From assembly GCA_037039685.1 (NCBI GenBank), contig JAWNGF010000007.1, positions 186,001 through 250,000 on the forward strand: 64,000 bases of DNA, read 5' to 3'. Origin of the DNA: Ceratobasidium sp. AG-K. Taxonomy: Eukaryota > Basidiomycota > Agaricomycetes > Cantharellales > Ceratobasidiaceae. The translations under genes and the position numbers were made by a program. Positions within the stretch are counted from its first letter, which is position 1. Every line of letters starts with the position of its first letter. The notes beneath the pieces were generated by a model. That model made no database searches, was not told where the DNA came from, and was given only the letters and a program-made list of their open reading frames with translations. Shown one piece after another: positions 18,405 through 27,250 of this stretch.

Positions 18405-21400
18405 CTGTGTGTGGAGAGACCAAAAAACCGGCAACGGAAACAATGTACTTTAGAGCGACAAATGAATCTACCATTGTTTACGCAAACGTTGCCGGAATCA
18501 CAGAACCTATCCCAGCCCTCATCGACTCTGGAGCATCAAAAAATTTCTTGGACATCTCGTGGGCTCGATCCAACAACATTCCACTCATAGAACTCTCCAC
18601 TCCTAGAAAAGTAATTGGTATCCAGGGGAAGGAACTCTCTCACCAAATACGTTTCAAAGCTAAACTGGAACTAGAGGTAGAGGGAAGAACCTTCAAACAA
18701 GTCTTCTTCGCTATGCCTACTGGAGAAACTAAACTCATCCTAGGATTGGAATGGTTAGAAGAATCAAACCCTGTCATCGATTGGAAAACGAGGCACATAT
18801 CATGGCGGACAGAACCCATTCAAGCAAGGACGGCCTCAATAGACGACCTGCCCGAAGAATTCAAGGAATTTGCCGACGTCTTCAGCGAAGAAAAATTCAA
18901 GAGAATCCCGGATCATCGTCCATACGACTGCGCCATCGACTTCAAGGAAGGAGCTGAACTTCCGAAACCGGCCAGACCTATCCCACTCTCTCCAGCAGAG
19001 TCAATTGCACTAAGAGAGTACTTGGATGAAGAAATTGCAGCGGGAAAAATCCGACCAAGCAAATCACCCATTGCCTCACCTTGCTTCTTTGTCAAAAAAC
19101 CAATCGATCCCAAGAACCCAGGGGCAGTACGCCAACTACGACTTGTTCAAGATCTCAGAGGAGTTAACGCCATTACAAAGGACGACAGATTCCCAATGCC
19201 CCTAATGGAAGACCTCCTGGATAAAATCAAGGACGCAAAGATTTTCTCCAAAATCGATCTACGCATGGGTTTCAACAATATCAGAATTAGAGAAGGCGAC
19301 GAATGGAAGACAGCTTTCAGAACAAAAGAAGGACTGTTCAAATACGTCGTCATGCCTTTCGGACTGAAAAACGCGCCCGCCATTTTCCAAAGATATATGA
19401 ATCACATTTTCCATGATCTTATTGACGTATGCGTCATAGTATACATTGACGACATCCTAGTCTTCTCTAAGGACAGAAGCCAACATACCGTGGATGTCAG
19501 AAAAGTACTAAAGATCTTACTGGAGGAAAATCTTTTTGCAAAGCTTCCAAAATGCGAATTCTTTGTCACCAAATTGACATATACTGGACTAGGAATCAGC
19601 GATTCAGGCATCTCTATGGAGGAAGAAAAGGTCAAGGCAATAAAGGAATGGAAGGAACCAAAAACGGTCAAGCAAGTTCAGGCATTCCTAGGATTCGCAA
19701 ATTTTTACCGAAGATTTGTACCAAATTTCAGCCGATTAGCGAAACCCCTGACAACCTTGACAAGAAAAGAGAACAAATGGGAATGGGGTAACGATCAGCA
19801 GGAAGCATTTGTGGCCCTAAAAACAGAAATCAGCAAAGAACCCACTCTACGCCATCCAAACCCTGACAAGCCCTTCTTCCTGGAAACAGACGCAAGTGGA
19901 GTAGCAATGGGAGCAATCCTGTCGCAAAGGCAAGACGATGGCTACTTGCATCCTATTGCTTATCTTTCAAAATCTTTCAATGAGGCTCAACTCAACTACG
20001 ACGTCCATGATAAAGAACTTATGGCTATCATAGAATCTTTAACACATTGGAGGCTTTACCTTGAAGGAACAAGAGACCCTATCACTATCTACACCGATCA
20101 TAGGAACCTACAATTCTGGAAGGAAGCAAGAACGTTCAACCGTCGACACGCAAGATGGCACCAATTACTTGCTTCCTATAACTTTGACATCATATATCGC
20201 CCTGGAATCCTGTCATCAAAACCGGACCTGTTGTCAAGACGGTCAGACCATGAAGATATCCCGACGCCGGAACAAGTTATGATATCTGTCGAAAGGTTCA
20301 AAGGATTCATGGGACAAGTAGACGCAAACATCATAGAAACTATCAAGGAGGCTCAGGAAACAGATGAAGGATTGGCACAAATCAGAGAAATCTGCAAATC
20401 AAGGGAAACGTTACCAAAAACCCTACAACACAGCGCAAAAGATTATGATTTCAAGGAGGGACTATTATGGTTCAAGGGAAGGATCTACGTGCCAGAAGAT
20501 AAGGAATCCAGACTGGCCATCATGCGAGTTCATCACGACTCAAAAATCGCAGGACATCAAGGACAGGCTAGAACACTGGAACTCATATCAAGAAGATACT
20601 TCTGGCCAGGAATGAAGCAAAGCATAAACAGATATGTGGAATCCTGCGAGACCTGCCAACGGACAAAGGGATCGAAGTCAATAGTCCCGATCAAGCCTTT
20701 GGAAATTCCAAAAGGACCGTGGGAAGACATAGCGTTCGACTTCGTAGTGAAGTTACCAAAATCCAGAGGATCAGATAGCATCTTAGTAGTGGTGGACCGG
20801 TTCTCAAGAATGGCGCACTTCATACCCTGCAAAGAATCTCACACGGCAAGCGACCTTGCAAATCTTTTCATCACAAATGTTTGGAAACTGCACAGTTTTC
20901 CAAAGAGCACAATCTCAGACCGAGGGACTACTTTCAATTCCAAACTTATGAAAGCCATTTACGAGAAAATTGGAACAAGCCCAGGCTTCAGTACTGCCTA
21001 CCACCCCCAGACAGATGGAATAACGGAGAGAATCAATCAATGGATGGAAGGCTGGCTACGATCATTCGTCAACTACCAGCAGGATGATTGGGCGGACTTA
21101 TTACCAATTGCGGAGTTCAGCTATAATCTACAGAAGCACCGCGTAACAGGTAGTTCCCCTTTCGAAATTGTCTATGGGAGGGAACCACTGTGGAACATCT
21201 CAGCAGAAGAATCAGCAGTTCCAGAGGCAAACAGCATCACTGGAAAATGGCGTAAAATCCACGACGAAGCAATTGCATCAATGGAAACCCAAAGGCTCCC
21301 AGAAGAAGAACCTAAGAACGAGTACCAAGAAGGAGATCTAGTATGGCTGCTGGGAAAAAACATTCAAACCAAAAGACCTTCAAAGAAACTGGATAACAAA

Positions 21401-22321
21401 AAGCACGGGCCATTTGTTGTGAAGCGACAGATAGGGTCACATGCTTATGAGCTTGATTTGCTGGCAACAATGAGGGTGCACCCTGTTTTCCACATCGATT
21501 TACTCAGCCCTTACAAAGGAGACACTGAATTCAGCCGTAACCAACCCCGACCACCGCCAATCATAACAGAAGAAGGAGAAGAAGAATATGAAGTAGAAAA
21601 GATTTTGGACTGGAAAAAGACAAAGGACGGTCTTTTCTACAGGGTCAGATGGAAGGGTTATGGAAGTGAGGAAGACACAGAACAAAGGGCGGAAGATTTT
21701 GGTCACCTTTCAAAGATCATCAAAGACCTTCTACGCCAACACCCCAAAGCTCCCACGCCGTCTAACTACGCTCCAGGGAAGATAAAAGGCAGAGGGGGTG
21801 AAACAAGTAGTATCAACTGCAAAACTTGCACCTACTCCAAGCTTCAAACCTCGCTTAACTCATTAAATCTTCTCTGCTCTCAACAATGCCTGCCATCTCC
21901 CGCTCCACCATCGCCGACAACCTCACCCGTGTCCTCGAAGGACCTGCCTTTGCCACAGCAAGGATTCTCGACTCCGGAGCTGCCCTCTACGTCTTCAAGA
22001 GGTCGCAACAAGGCTCTGGAAGGATGCACTTCAGGGCCTCGGACGATATCCTCCACTCAGACCTGGGGGAATTCCAGTGGGTCGGAAAAAAATGGCCAAC
22101 ACGCATGCAGCTCCTACGGAAAGACATATATGTCTGCCGGGGGTGTGCAGCATTCCAGGTCTCGGAGGTCGTGCTCCTCTCCACCCACATGCTCGGGGTG
22201 GTTGAATGGGGACAAGAAGGAGCGTACTCAAGCGAGTGGGTACCAGGGTACGACGGAAGGCAGCCAACGCTCCGACCTAGATGGAACGACGCCTGGGACG
22301 CCAACTACAAAAAGGACCTGA
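18386..22321 (+). CDS. pol: Ty3/Gypsy Pol: protease, reverse transcriptase, RNase H, integrase, chromodomain
   Basis: Pol is read as a -1 frameshift extension of Gag and is about 1310 aa. Residue positions below count from codon 18407. The aspartic protease DSGAS is near 40 and the RT spans about 190-420 with the catalytic YIDD near 346. RNase H has its DAS active-site Asp near 495. The integrase zinc domain (HH...CETC) is at about 708-750, and its DDE core is D near 777, D near 838 and E near 873 in YHPQTDGITERIN. A GPF-like IN C-terminal region precedes a chromodomain at about 1061-1105 (YEVEKILDWKKTKDGLFYRVRWKGYG). The last 200 residues are Ser/Pro/Thr-rich and overlap the accessory ORF in another frame, so the natural Pol end may be earlier. 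All catalytic residues appear present. Confidence 0.95.
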   Translation, partial: RRGLPLTVCGETKKPATETMYFRATNESTIVYANVAGITEPIPALIDSGASKNFLDISWARSNNIPLIELSTPRKVIGIQGKELSHQIRFKAKLELEVEGRTFKQVFFAMPTGETKLILGLEWLEESNPVIDWKTRHISWRTEPIQARTASIDDLPEEFKEFADVFSEEKFKRIPDHRPYDCAIDFKEGAELPKPARPIPLSPAESIALREYLDEEIAAGKIRPSKSPIASPCFFVKKPIDPKNPGAVRQLRLVQDLRGVNAITKDDRFPMPLMEDLLDKIKDAKIFSKIDLRMGFNNIRIREGDEWKTAFRTKEGLFKYVVMPFGLKNAPAIFQRYMNHIFHDLIDVCVIVYIDDILVFSKDRSQHTVDVRKVLKILLEENLFAKLPKCEFFVTKLTYTGLGISDSGISMEEEKVKAIKEWKEPKTVKQVQAFLGFANFYRRFVPNFSRLAKPLTTLTRKENKWEWGNDQQEAFVALKTEISKEPTLRHPNPDKPFFLETDASGVAMGAILSQRQDDGYLHPIAYLSKSFNEAQLNYDVHDKELMAIIESLTHWRLYLEGTRDPITIYTDHRNLQFWKEARTFNRRHARWHQLLASYNFDIIYRPGILSSKPDLLSRRSDHEDIPTPEQVMISVERFKGFMGQVDANIIETIKEAQETDEGLAQIREICKSRETLPKTLQHSAKDYDFKEGLLWFKGRIYVPEDKESRLAIMRVHHDSKIAGHQGQARTLELISRRYFWPGMKQSINRYVESCETCQRTKGSKSIVPIKPLEIPKGPWEDIAFDFVVKLPKSRGSDSILVVVDRFSRMAHFIPCKESHTASDLANLFITNVWKLHSFPKSTISDRGTTFNSKLMKAIYEKIGTSPGFSTAYHPQTDGITERINQWMEGWLRSFVNYQQDDWADLLPIAEFSYNLQKHRVTGSSPFEIVYGREPLWNISAEESAVPEANSITGKWRKIHDEAIASMETQRLPEEEPKNEYQEGDLVWLLGKNIQTKRPSKKLDNKKHGPFVVKRQIGSHAYELDLLATMRVHPVFHIDLLSPYKGDTEFSRNQPRPPPIITEEGEEEYEVEKILDWKKTKDGLFYRVRWKGYGSEEDTEQRAEDFGHLSKIIKDLLRQHPKAPTPSNYAPGKIKGRGGETSSINCKTCTYSKLQTSLNSLNLLCSQQCLPSPAPPSPTTSPVSSKDLPLPQQGFSTPELPSTSSRGRNKALEGCTSGPRTISSTQTWGNSSGSEKNGQHACSSYGKTYMSAGGVQHSRSRRSCSSPPTCSGWLNGDKKERTQASGYQGTTEGSQRSDLDGTTPGTPTTKRT

Positions 22322-22650
22322 GCGACTGGAGGATGGAGAGGGGCCGATACCAGAAGGAGAAGATCGACTGGGAACCCTACTGGTGGAAGAAGGAGGAGAC
22401 TGATGTGTCGGCATGGAAGGAAGCAGAGCCCGATGTGCGACAGTGGGACAAGGAGTTCGTGGAGGCTCAGGAAAGGGTTCTGGACTGGTCCAAGGCCGAC
22501 TGGACAAGGGAGGAGACATGGGAATAATGGGAGAAGTTCTCGGACGAACTGGGGAACACCGTGTTCAATCCCATCGACCTGACCTTGGAGGAAGATGAAG
22601 GGCTTGAGGAATTTATGCTGAGGAAAGGGAAGGACTGCGCGGTGCAGTAA
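21886..22650 (+). CDS. Accessory ORF of the retrotransposon, interrupted by one TAA
   Basis: This frame starts at ATG 21886 (context ACAATGCC), downstream of the chromodomain. It runs 213 codons to a TAA at 22525-22527, then continues open in the same frame for 40 more codons to TAA at 22648. It is separate from the pol frame. The product has a folded-looking first half (GPAFATARILDSGAALYVF, WPTRMQLLRKDIYVCRGCAAF with a CxxC, VVLLSTHMLGVVEW). The second half is Trp-, Glu- and Lys-rich and probably helical (EKIDWEPYWWKKEE, VLDWSKADW). I do not recognise a family. Its place, between pol and the polypurine tract, is where extra genes of LTR elements usually sit. The internal stop could be a C-to-T change (CAA to TAA). 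Whether the element expresses the truncated or a readthrough product is unknown. Confidence 0.65.
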
Positions 22651-22675
22651 GTCCATTCAGGTCCCCCAAATGGAC

Positions 22676-22691
22676 TCATAGGGGGGAGTAA
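22676..22691 (+). other. Polypurine tract
   Basis: AGGGGGGAGTAA lies directly upstream of the 3' LTR, the expected primer for plus-strand DNA synthesis. Confidence 0.8.
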
Positions 22692-23147
22692 TGTCGTGAG
22701 CCAGCTCACTCCATCGGACTCGACTGTTGTCTCGCCCGTCTGTTCCTTTCTTTTTGTGTTACGTTCCGTTTCCTTTTGCCGCGTTGCCACCTTCTTGTGG
22801 TTTTTCTGTTACATTGTGTAACGCGGCTGTGCTTTGTACGAGTCATGTCTGTTCATACAGCATGACTCACATGGACACTCCTGACTGGTAGACTGCATGA
22901 CTCATGTGGCTGCGCCGTGTATGACTCGGCCACTTCTCAGATATATATAGAGGACCAACAAGCCTGGTAACCCCAGCTTGTTTTGTCTCGTCAAAACATC
23001 CCCTTTGAGTGACACTTAGAACCACCCCTACCCTCAAGAGCCAACAGACGCTTAAGTGCGTTGCGGTTCAAGAGGTCACTTAGGTCTTAGTGCCGTCCAC
23101 TCTCCATCACGGCTTGTCTCATAGTCTCCAATAAGAAGCTTACGACA
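22692..23147 (+). repeat. 3' LTR
   Basis: This is 456 bp, the same length as the 5' LTR, and I see no difference between the two by eye. Confidence 0.97.
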
Positions 23148-24204
23148 AGCAAATAGTTTGCGGAGGAAACCACCGTCTTAGAGAAAACACGGTGTTTGCG
23201 CTGAAACACGGAGGTACATACTGTACAATCAAAATCATCCTGGAAGTCAGATACGGACTTACTTACGTATTTTAGAAAATACGGGCCTGGCCTGAAAATG
23301 ACCAGGTCCGTATTTTTGAGTACGGAGGTAGACCAACCTCCCGACCTCCGTGTTTTTCTCAGGTATGGTACGAACCCCCGTAAAACACGGAGGTTTAGGG
23401 TCCACAGTGAAAATTGGTAGAAGTCGCTTTCCCCAGATAGTGGAACCATCGATGGACCATAGGAAGCAACGGATCACTTCCAGTTTCCAATACGTATCCA
23501 TAGACCAAACGGATAATAAAGGCTCCAGTGACCTCATTATTAATGTCCTTAAACGACGCGGGATTTTCTGCAAGTTTTCGTAGGAAATCTTCTGTTGTAT
23601 TCAAATGCTGCGGTGCATGGGAGCGAGCTGCAGCAGGGTGTAGAGCTGACGCCAATACACGGCGCATCTTCCAGTGACAGTCGTCGTGCTTATGAAACGC
23701 TAGAGCAGTTCCCCACCCAAGACTAAAGGTACCTCAGCTGCCTATGACTTGGTGGTGTATGGAAACGCTTACATCCCGTGAACCATAACATCGCGTGGAC
23801 CATCAGATGTGTTCGCAGTTTGCTTCTCAAAAGGTTCCGTGGTCAGTTCTATAGTGGTAACATACATGGTGGCACGAAAGGGCGTTACTACGCTTATAAT
23901 ATCGCCTGATTCGGCGCCCCTTCCGTATGTCCATTCATCAGCACTGCATATAGCACCACATATAGCCGGTGAAAACGCGTACCAAGTTCAATCTTGCATT
24001 CTTTCCCCAGAACCACATGGCGGTACGGTGGGTTAAGGAAGGATTGTTTACCCCAAACCGGTGTTGAGCGGGGTCTGGTGGGGGTCTGGTGTGCTGTACC
24101 GAGCTATGATGCTGTTTCAAGCACACTACTAGAGCGAGGCAGAATTTGAAGATAGAGAGCAGAGGGTGTATCGTGGTGGAAGATAATGCACTTCCAATCA
24201 GCAA

Positions 24205-25184
24205 GATTTAAGTGCGTCTCAATGCATCTCATGGTTGAGCTGTGGCTGGATTGAAGGGGTGAGATCTGATCATATTTATACCACGGCCACCATGACAGCC
24301 CCAAGTTCTCATACCTGACAGGATCCGGTCGCTCCGTTCATTCAAGGAGCTATCGGCCGGGCTGAAATTCGTGGAAGCGAGAGCATCTACATTTCCGGGG
24401 ATGAAACGTTGTGTCAGCTGGTCTTACTCACCCAGACTAGTTGTCAACTTGAGTGGAAGAGTAGCATGGCAAGCAATCGCAGAGATGGTTGACAAACTTC
24501 GACAGAAAAGGCGAGACATTGGTTTACGAGGCGGCTCAGCAGTAGGTTTCACATGTTGAACATAAACGAGTTGATGCTTTGGGTGCGTGCTATTCTCAGC
24601 CAAGGTGTAGGCTATTGGGTGAGCGTGTTCTAAACTTGTTACCAGTAAACAAGCGTTAAGCGGTGCCTAGAAGAGGTACTATACATATCTTATTCATAAA
24701 GCAAGTCAGTACCACTCACCACACTTCATGGTAAGAAGCGCATCGCATGCCAAATGCAATAAGTGAATTCCTAGCCAGAGCAGTAGTAGGGATCGAGTTC
24801 ATGACGCAATCCTTGGAATGTGAGCCGCGGTCGATAGACGGCATGGAAAAAAGGTCGGAGCCTGGTGATATTTACACCACCGCAGCCAGAGAATGGCTCG
24901 TGCTTATGTTGTTGTGCATTCGCCTATCATATTCGGATGAGTGCATCGCAAGGGAAGCCGGGGTCACACGTAGGTGCGTATTCTTTCAAAAAACGAAATA
25001 CGATTATCAGAGCTACTTATACGTATAGAAGTCAATTAATATGATTGGCCACAAGGATAACTTCTGCAGGGTAAATGGGAGAAATGCGACCTCTGGAGGT
25101 TGTGACAGTGGAGGGAATGACAGGAGGACGGTCACGTAAATATGTAGGCAGTGCCACAATGGTACGTGACAGGGACAGCAGGAG
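24205..25184. other. Intergenic, weak ORFs only
   Basis: This is the upstream region of the P450 pseudogene. ORFs at 24371-24559 and 24747-25028 (plus) lack recognisable motifs. The frame at 25075-25266 ends in the outer edge of the inverted repeat and encodes DRLPPNFQKLVEMKFGGQN, which recurs from the opposite strand at the other arm. It may be the tail of an unknown gene carried by the repeat. Confidence 0.35.
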
Positions 25185-26484
25185 TAAAGATGGTGACAGC
25201 GATCGGCTACCACCTAACTTTCAGAAGCTGGTGGAAATGAAGTTTGGAGGGCAGAATCGCCAGTAAAAGGCGATTTCCTCACCACTCGAGGCGAATTTCG
25301 GGAATTTTCGTTAGACAAAACGTTTGAAAATGCTTGTAAAACATGCCTATGTGGTTAGTTCCGGTTAAAGTATCCTTGACGAGTCTGCACACTCGAAATA
25401 CCCACGGGCTAGAGATTTGCACGTGACTAAAAGTGGCTGCCGAAGTTGCGGCTAGGCAAGAAATCGCATTGCAATGCGTATATTAACTCATCAGTGGAGT
25501 CTGGGGTCCTTGTGGCTTCGAATATGGCAATTATATAGGAGGACAGTCATTATGTACAATTTACTGCCCATGCACATAGTTGGGTGTGGTATCATCATAT
25601 GGGGCGTGGGCTGGGTTTTGACAGTGGCTCCGAAACTCTTTGGTTGCCCATTAAATTGCCTGCGAACCGCTTTCCTTGCTCCAATAGGCGTCCACAAAGC
25701 GCTGCACTTGTGCCGCGGATATGATTATCCAAGTTAGCCTCGGTAATGTGTTTATTATCTCGCCTAGATTCACGAACCCGATTGAGCAAAACAGTACTGG
25801 GTGTATGCGAAGAAGAAATATTGAGAGATACCCCTCACCAACAAGCCATCAGTAATGACGAAGTACGCGCTAGGTGCAATTGAATCCATACGAAAGTGAG
25901 TTTAGGCTAGATGATAAACACATTACCGAGGCTAACTTGGATAATCATATCCGCGGCACAAGTGCAGCGCTTTGTGGACGCCTATTGGAGCAAGGAAAGC
26001 GGTTCGCAGGCAATTTAATGGGCAACCAAAGAGTTTCGGAGCCACTGTCAAAACCCAGCCCACGCCCCATATGATGATACCACACCCAACTATGTGCATG
26101 GGCAGTAAATTGTACATAATGACTGTCCTCCTATATAATTGCCATATTCGAAGCCACAAGGACCCCAGACTCCACTGATGAGTTAATATACGCATTGCAA
26201 TGCGATTTCTTGCCTAGCCGCAACTTCGGCAGCCACTTTTAGTCACGTGCAAATCTCTAGCCCGTGGGTATTTCGAGTGTGCAGACTCGTCAAGGATACT
26301 TTAACCGGAACTAACCACATAGGCATGTTTTACAAGCATTTTCAAACGTTTTGTCTAACGAAAATTCCCGAAATTCGCCTCGAGTGGTGAGGAAATCGCC
26401 TTTTACTGGCGATTCTGCCCTCCAAACTTCATTTCCACCAGCTTCTGAAAGTTAGGTGGTGGCCGATCGCTGTCACCATCTTTA
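25185..26484. repeat. Long inverted repeat, two arms of about 588 bp with 124-bp spacer
   Basis: Arms are 25185-25772 and 25897-26484, centred at 25834.5. The same 87-, 68- and about 55-codon frames appear identically on opposite strands (for example 25474-25737 plus and 25932-26195 minus), so the arms are essentially identical at the nucleotide level over at least 500 bp. I found one mismatch near the outer ends (25213 region) and a few in the innermost 20 bp. A transcript would form a hairpin with a stem near 590 bp. The arms carry no recognised gene. Each also contains the small palindrome CGCATTGCAATGCG. Confidence 0.95.
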
Positions 26485-26586
26485 GCCGAGTCTGCGCGCT
26501 AACTTCAACCGTTACCCATAGTTGAAGCCGTATATGGCTGACGTACAAAGGGAAAGCGCTGGGAGAGCCAACCAGCCGTAGCTAAT

Positions 26587-27250
26587 TTAGCTAGGAACTC
26601 CTGCTTCCGAGTACGAGACCCTCCACAATACTCTCCGAGGGAGGTGATCATCCTCCTCCGGGCGCCTAAATGCTCGATAACTACGCATCTCAAGTCTACT
26701 CATCCTCGGAGGTTCTATCGCATCGGGTTCTAGCGGGAACCACTGACAGCTCGCAGCGACGGACGTTGGCGACGCTTTGCCGGAGAATATAGTGGCAGCG
26801 GGAATAGACGCAATGGGCGGAGGAGTCGGCATGACGTTCCCGCTGTACACAGGAACGGAACTGCTACGCCCTGCTGGGAGTAAACTCGTCGATCGAGATG
26901 ACAATGTGAGATTCCCAGTGGTGATAGGCTTAATGCCTAGCCATTGATTCGTAAACTGGGGATGGTAATGGATATAACCCATGGTTGAATACTATATAAC
27001 CCGATTTAGCAAGAGCATACAAGTGACACTTGTTTCTTACAATAATGTATGATCCTTGCCAAATTGGGGCGTCAAAAAACCACACCTAGAATATCGATCG
27101 GTCTTAGTAAATTGGTTCTGGTGATCGAACCCATACCCCTCGGGATTTGACGCCGCCTGAGGCCCCACGGATGGTATCGCACGTTACGTCATTACCGGGT
27201 GCATAATTGATAGAGACAAATCTTTTGACACTGAGGGGAAATCTATAATA
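26587..27250 (-). CDS. Unknown-family protein, paralogue of the gene at 29040-29871
   Basis: Three exon-like pieces align with the second copy. About 27236-27130 encodes FVSINYAPGNDVTCDTIRG. About 27087-27043 encodes WFFDAPIWQGSYII. About 27003-26587 begins YSTMGYIHYHPQFTNQWLGI, continues through a Ser/Pro-rich middle, and ends MSRLEMRSYRAFRRPEED...LPRRVLW. Splice donors GTATGG and GTAAGA are in the same places as in the paralogue. No ATG is evident in frame just before the first piece, so the 5' end may be lost or lie further upstream. The function is unknown; the conserved first and last blocks suggest a small ordered core with a variable linker. Confidence 0.5.

Larger units (their letters stand above)
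15919..23147 (+). mobile_element. Full-length Ty3/Gypsy chromovirus-type LTR retrotransposon
   Basis: The 7.2-kb element has two 456-bp LTRs (15919-16374 and 22692-23147), both with TGTCGT...ACGACA ends. I read them as identical, which points to recent insertion. The order is gag, a -1 frameshift site, pol (protease, RT, RNase H, integrase, chromodomain), an accessory ORF, polypurine tract and 3' LTR. A 12-nt self-complementary primer arrangement resembles Tf1/sushi elements. The protein order RT-RNaseH-integrase defines Ty3/Gypsy, and the C-terminal chromodomain places it among chromoviruses. The only visible damage is a TAA within the accessory ORF (22525). Confidence 0.97.
15914..23152. 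repeat. 5-bp target-site duplication AGCAA of the Ty3/Gypsy insertion
   Basis: AGCAA at 15914-15918 directly precedes the 5' LTR and AGCAA at 23148-23152 directly follows the 3' LTR. This is the integrase footprint expected for Ty3/Gypsy elements. It proves a single insertion event into the CACTA-like element. Confidence 0.9.
13585..23409. mobile_element. Non-autonomous CACTA-like element (CACTG termini) with nested retrotransposon
   Basis: The left end starts CACTGTGGACC at 13585 and the right end is its reverse complement, GGTCCACAGTG, ending at 23409. The inverted similarity extends about 37 bp, with CCGTGTTTTACGG-type motifs in both. The flanks are AAA at 13582-13584 and AAA at 23410-23412, matching the 3-bp target duplication typical of CACTA elements, and excision in silico restores a P450 reading frame. 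Sub-terminal zones are rich in CCGTGTTTTAC/GTAAAACACGG repeats (13590-13900 and 23160-23400). Without the nested Ty3/Gypsy element it is about 2.6 kb. It keeps only the N-terminal exons of a transposase-like gene and an acidic minus-strand gene, so it is non-autonomous. Confidence 0.85.
12393..24204 (-). pseudogene. Cytochrome P450 split by nested transposons
   Basis: Read right to left, the remnants follow one microsomal fungal P450. At about 24200-23990 there is a hydrophobic N-terminus with a Pro-rich hinge (RPPPDP). At about 23935-23770 is the ESGDII...SDGPRDVMVHG block, and at 23715-23410 the helix C-E region (GWGTALAFHKH, HWKMRRVL, IIRLVYGY). Left of the insertion, 13584-13330 carries PGGGFQRFGKEG. 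About 13085-12880 carries the post-I-helix region (TAGVVNAFTPML, then AEIDSVVGRDR) and the K helix EVMRMCPAVPLG. The heme loop FGFGRRVCPG lies at about 12555-12590, ending at 12393. Removing the inserted DNA and one copy of its 3-bp duplication restores the frame (NF|MVNDFP). A TAA interrupts the frame just before AEIDSVVG. The start and some exon borders are uncertain. Confidence 0.85.

Noticed and set aside
18407..18409. GTG as an independent start of pol
   Set aside because: The pol frame is already open from 18350 and a canonical -1 frameshift heptamer lies upstream, so fusion to Gag explains expression better.
24747..25028. ORF of 93 codons as a gene
   Set aside because: No motif, no splice context, and no similarity to neighbours.
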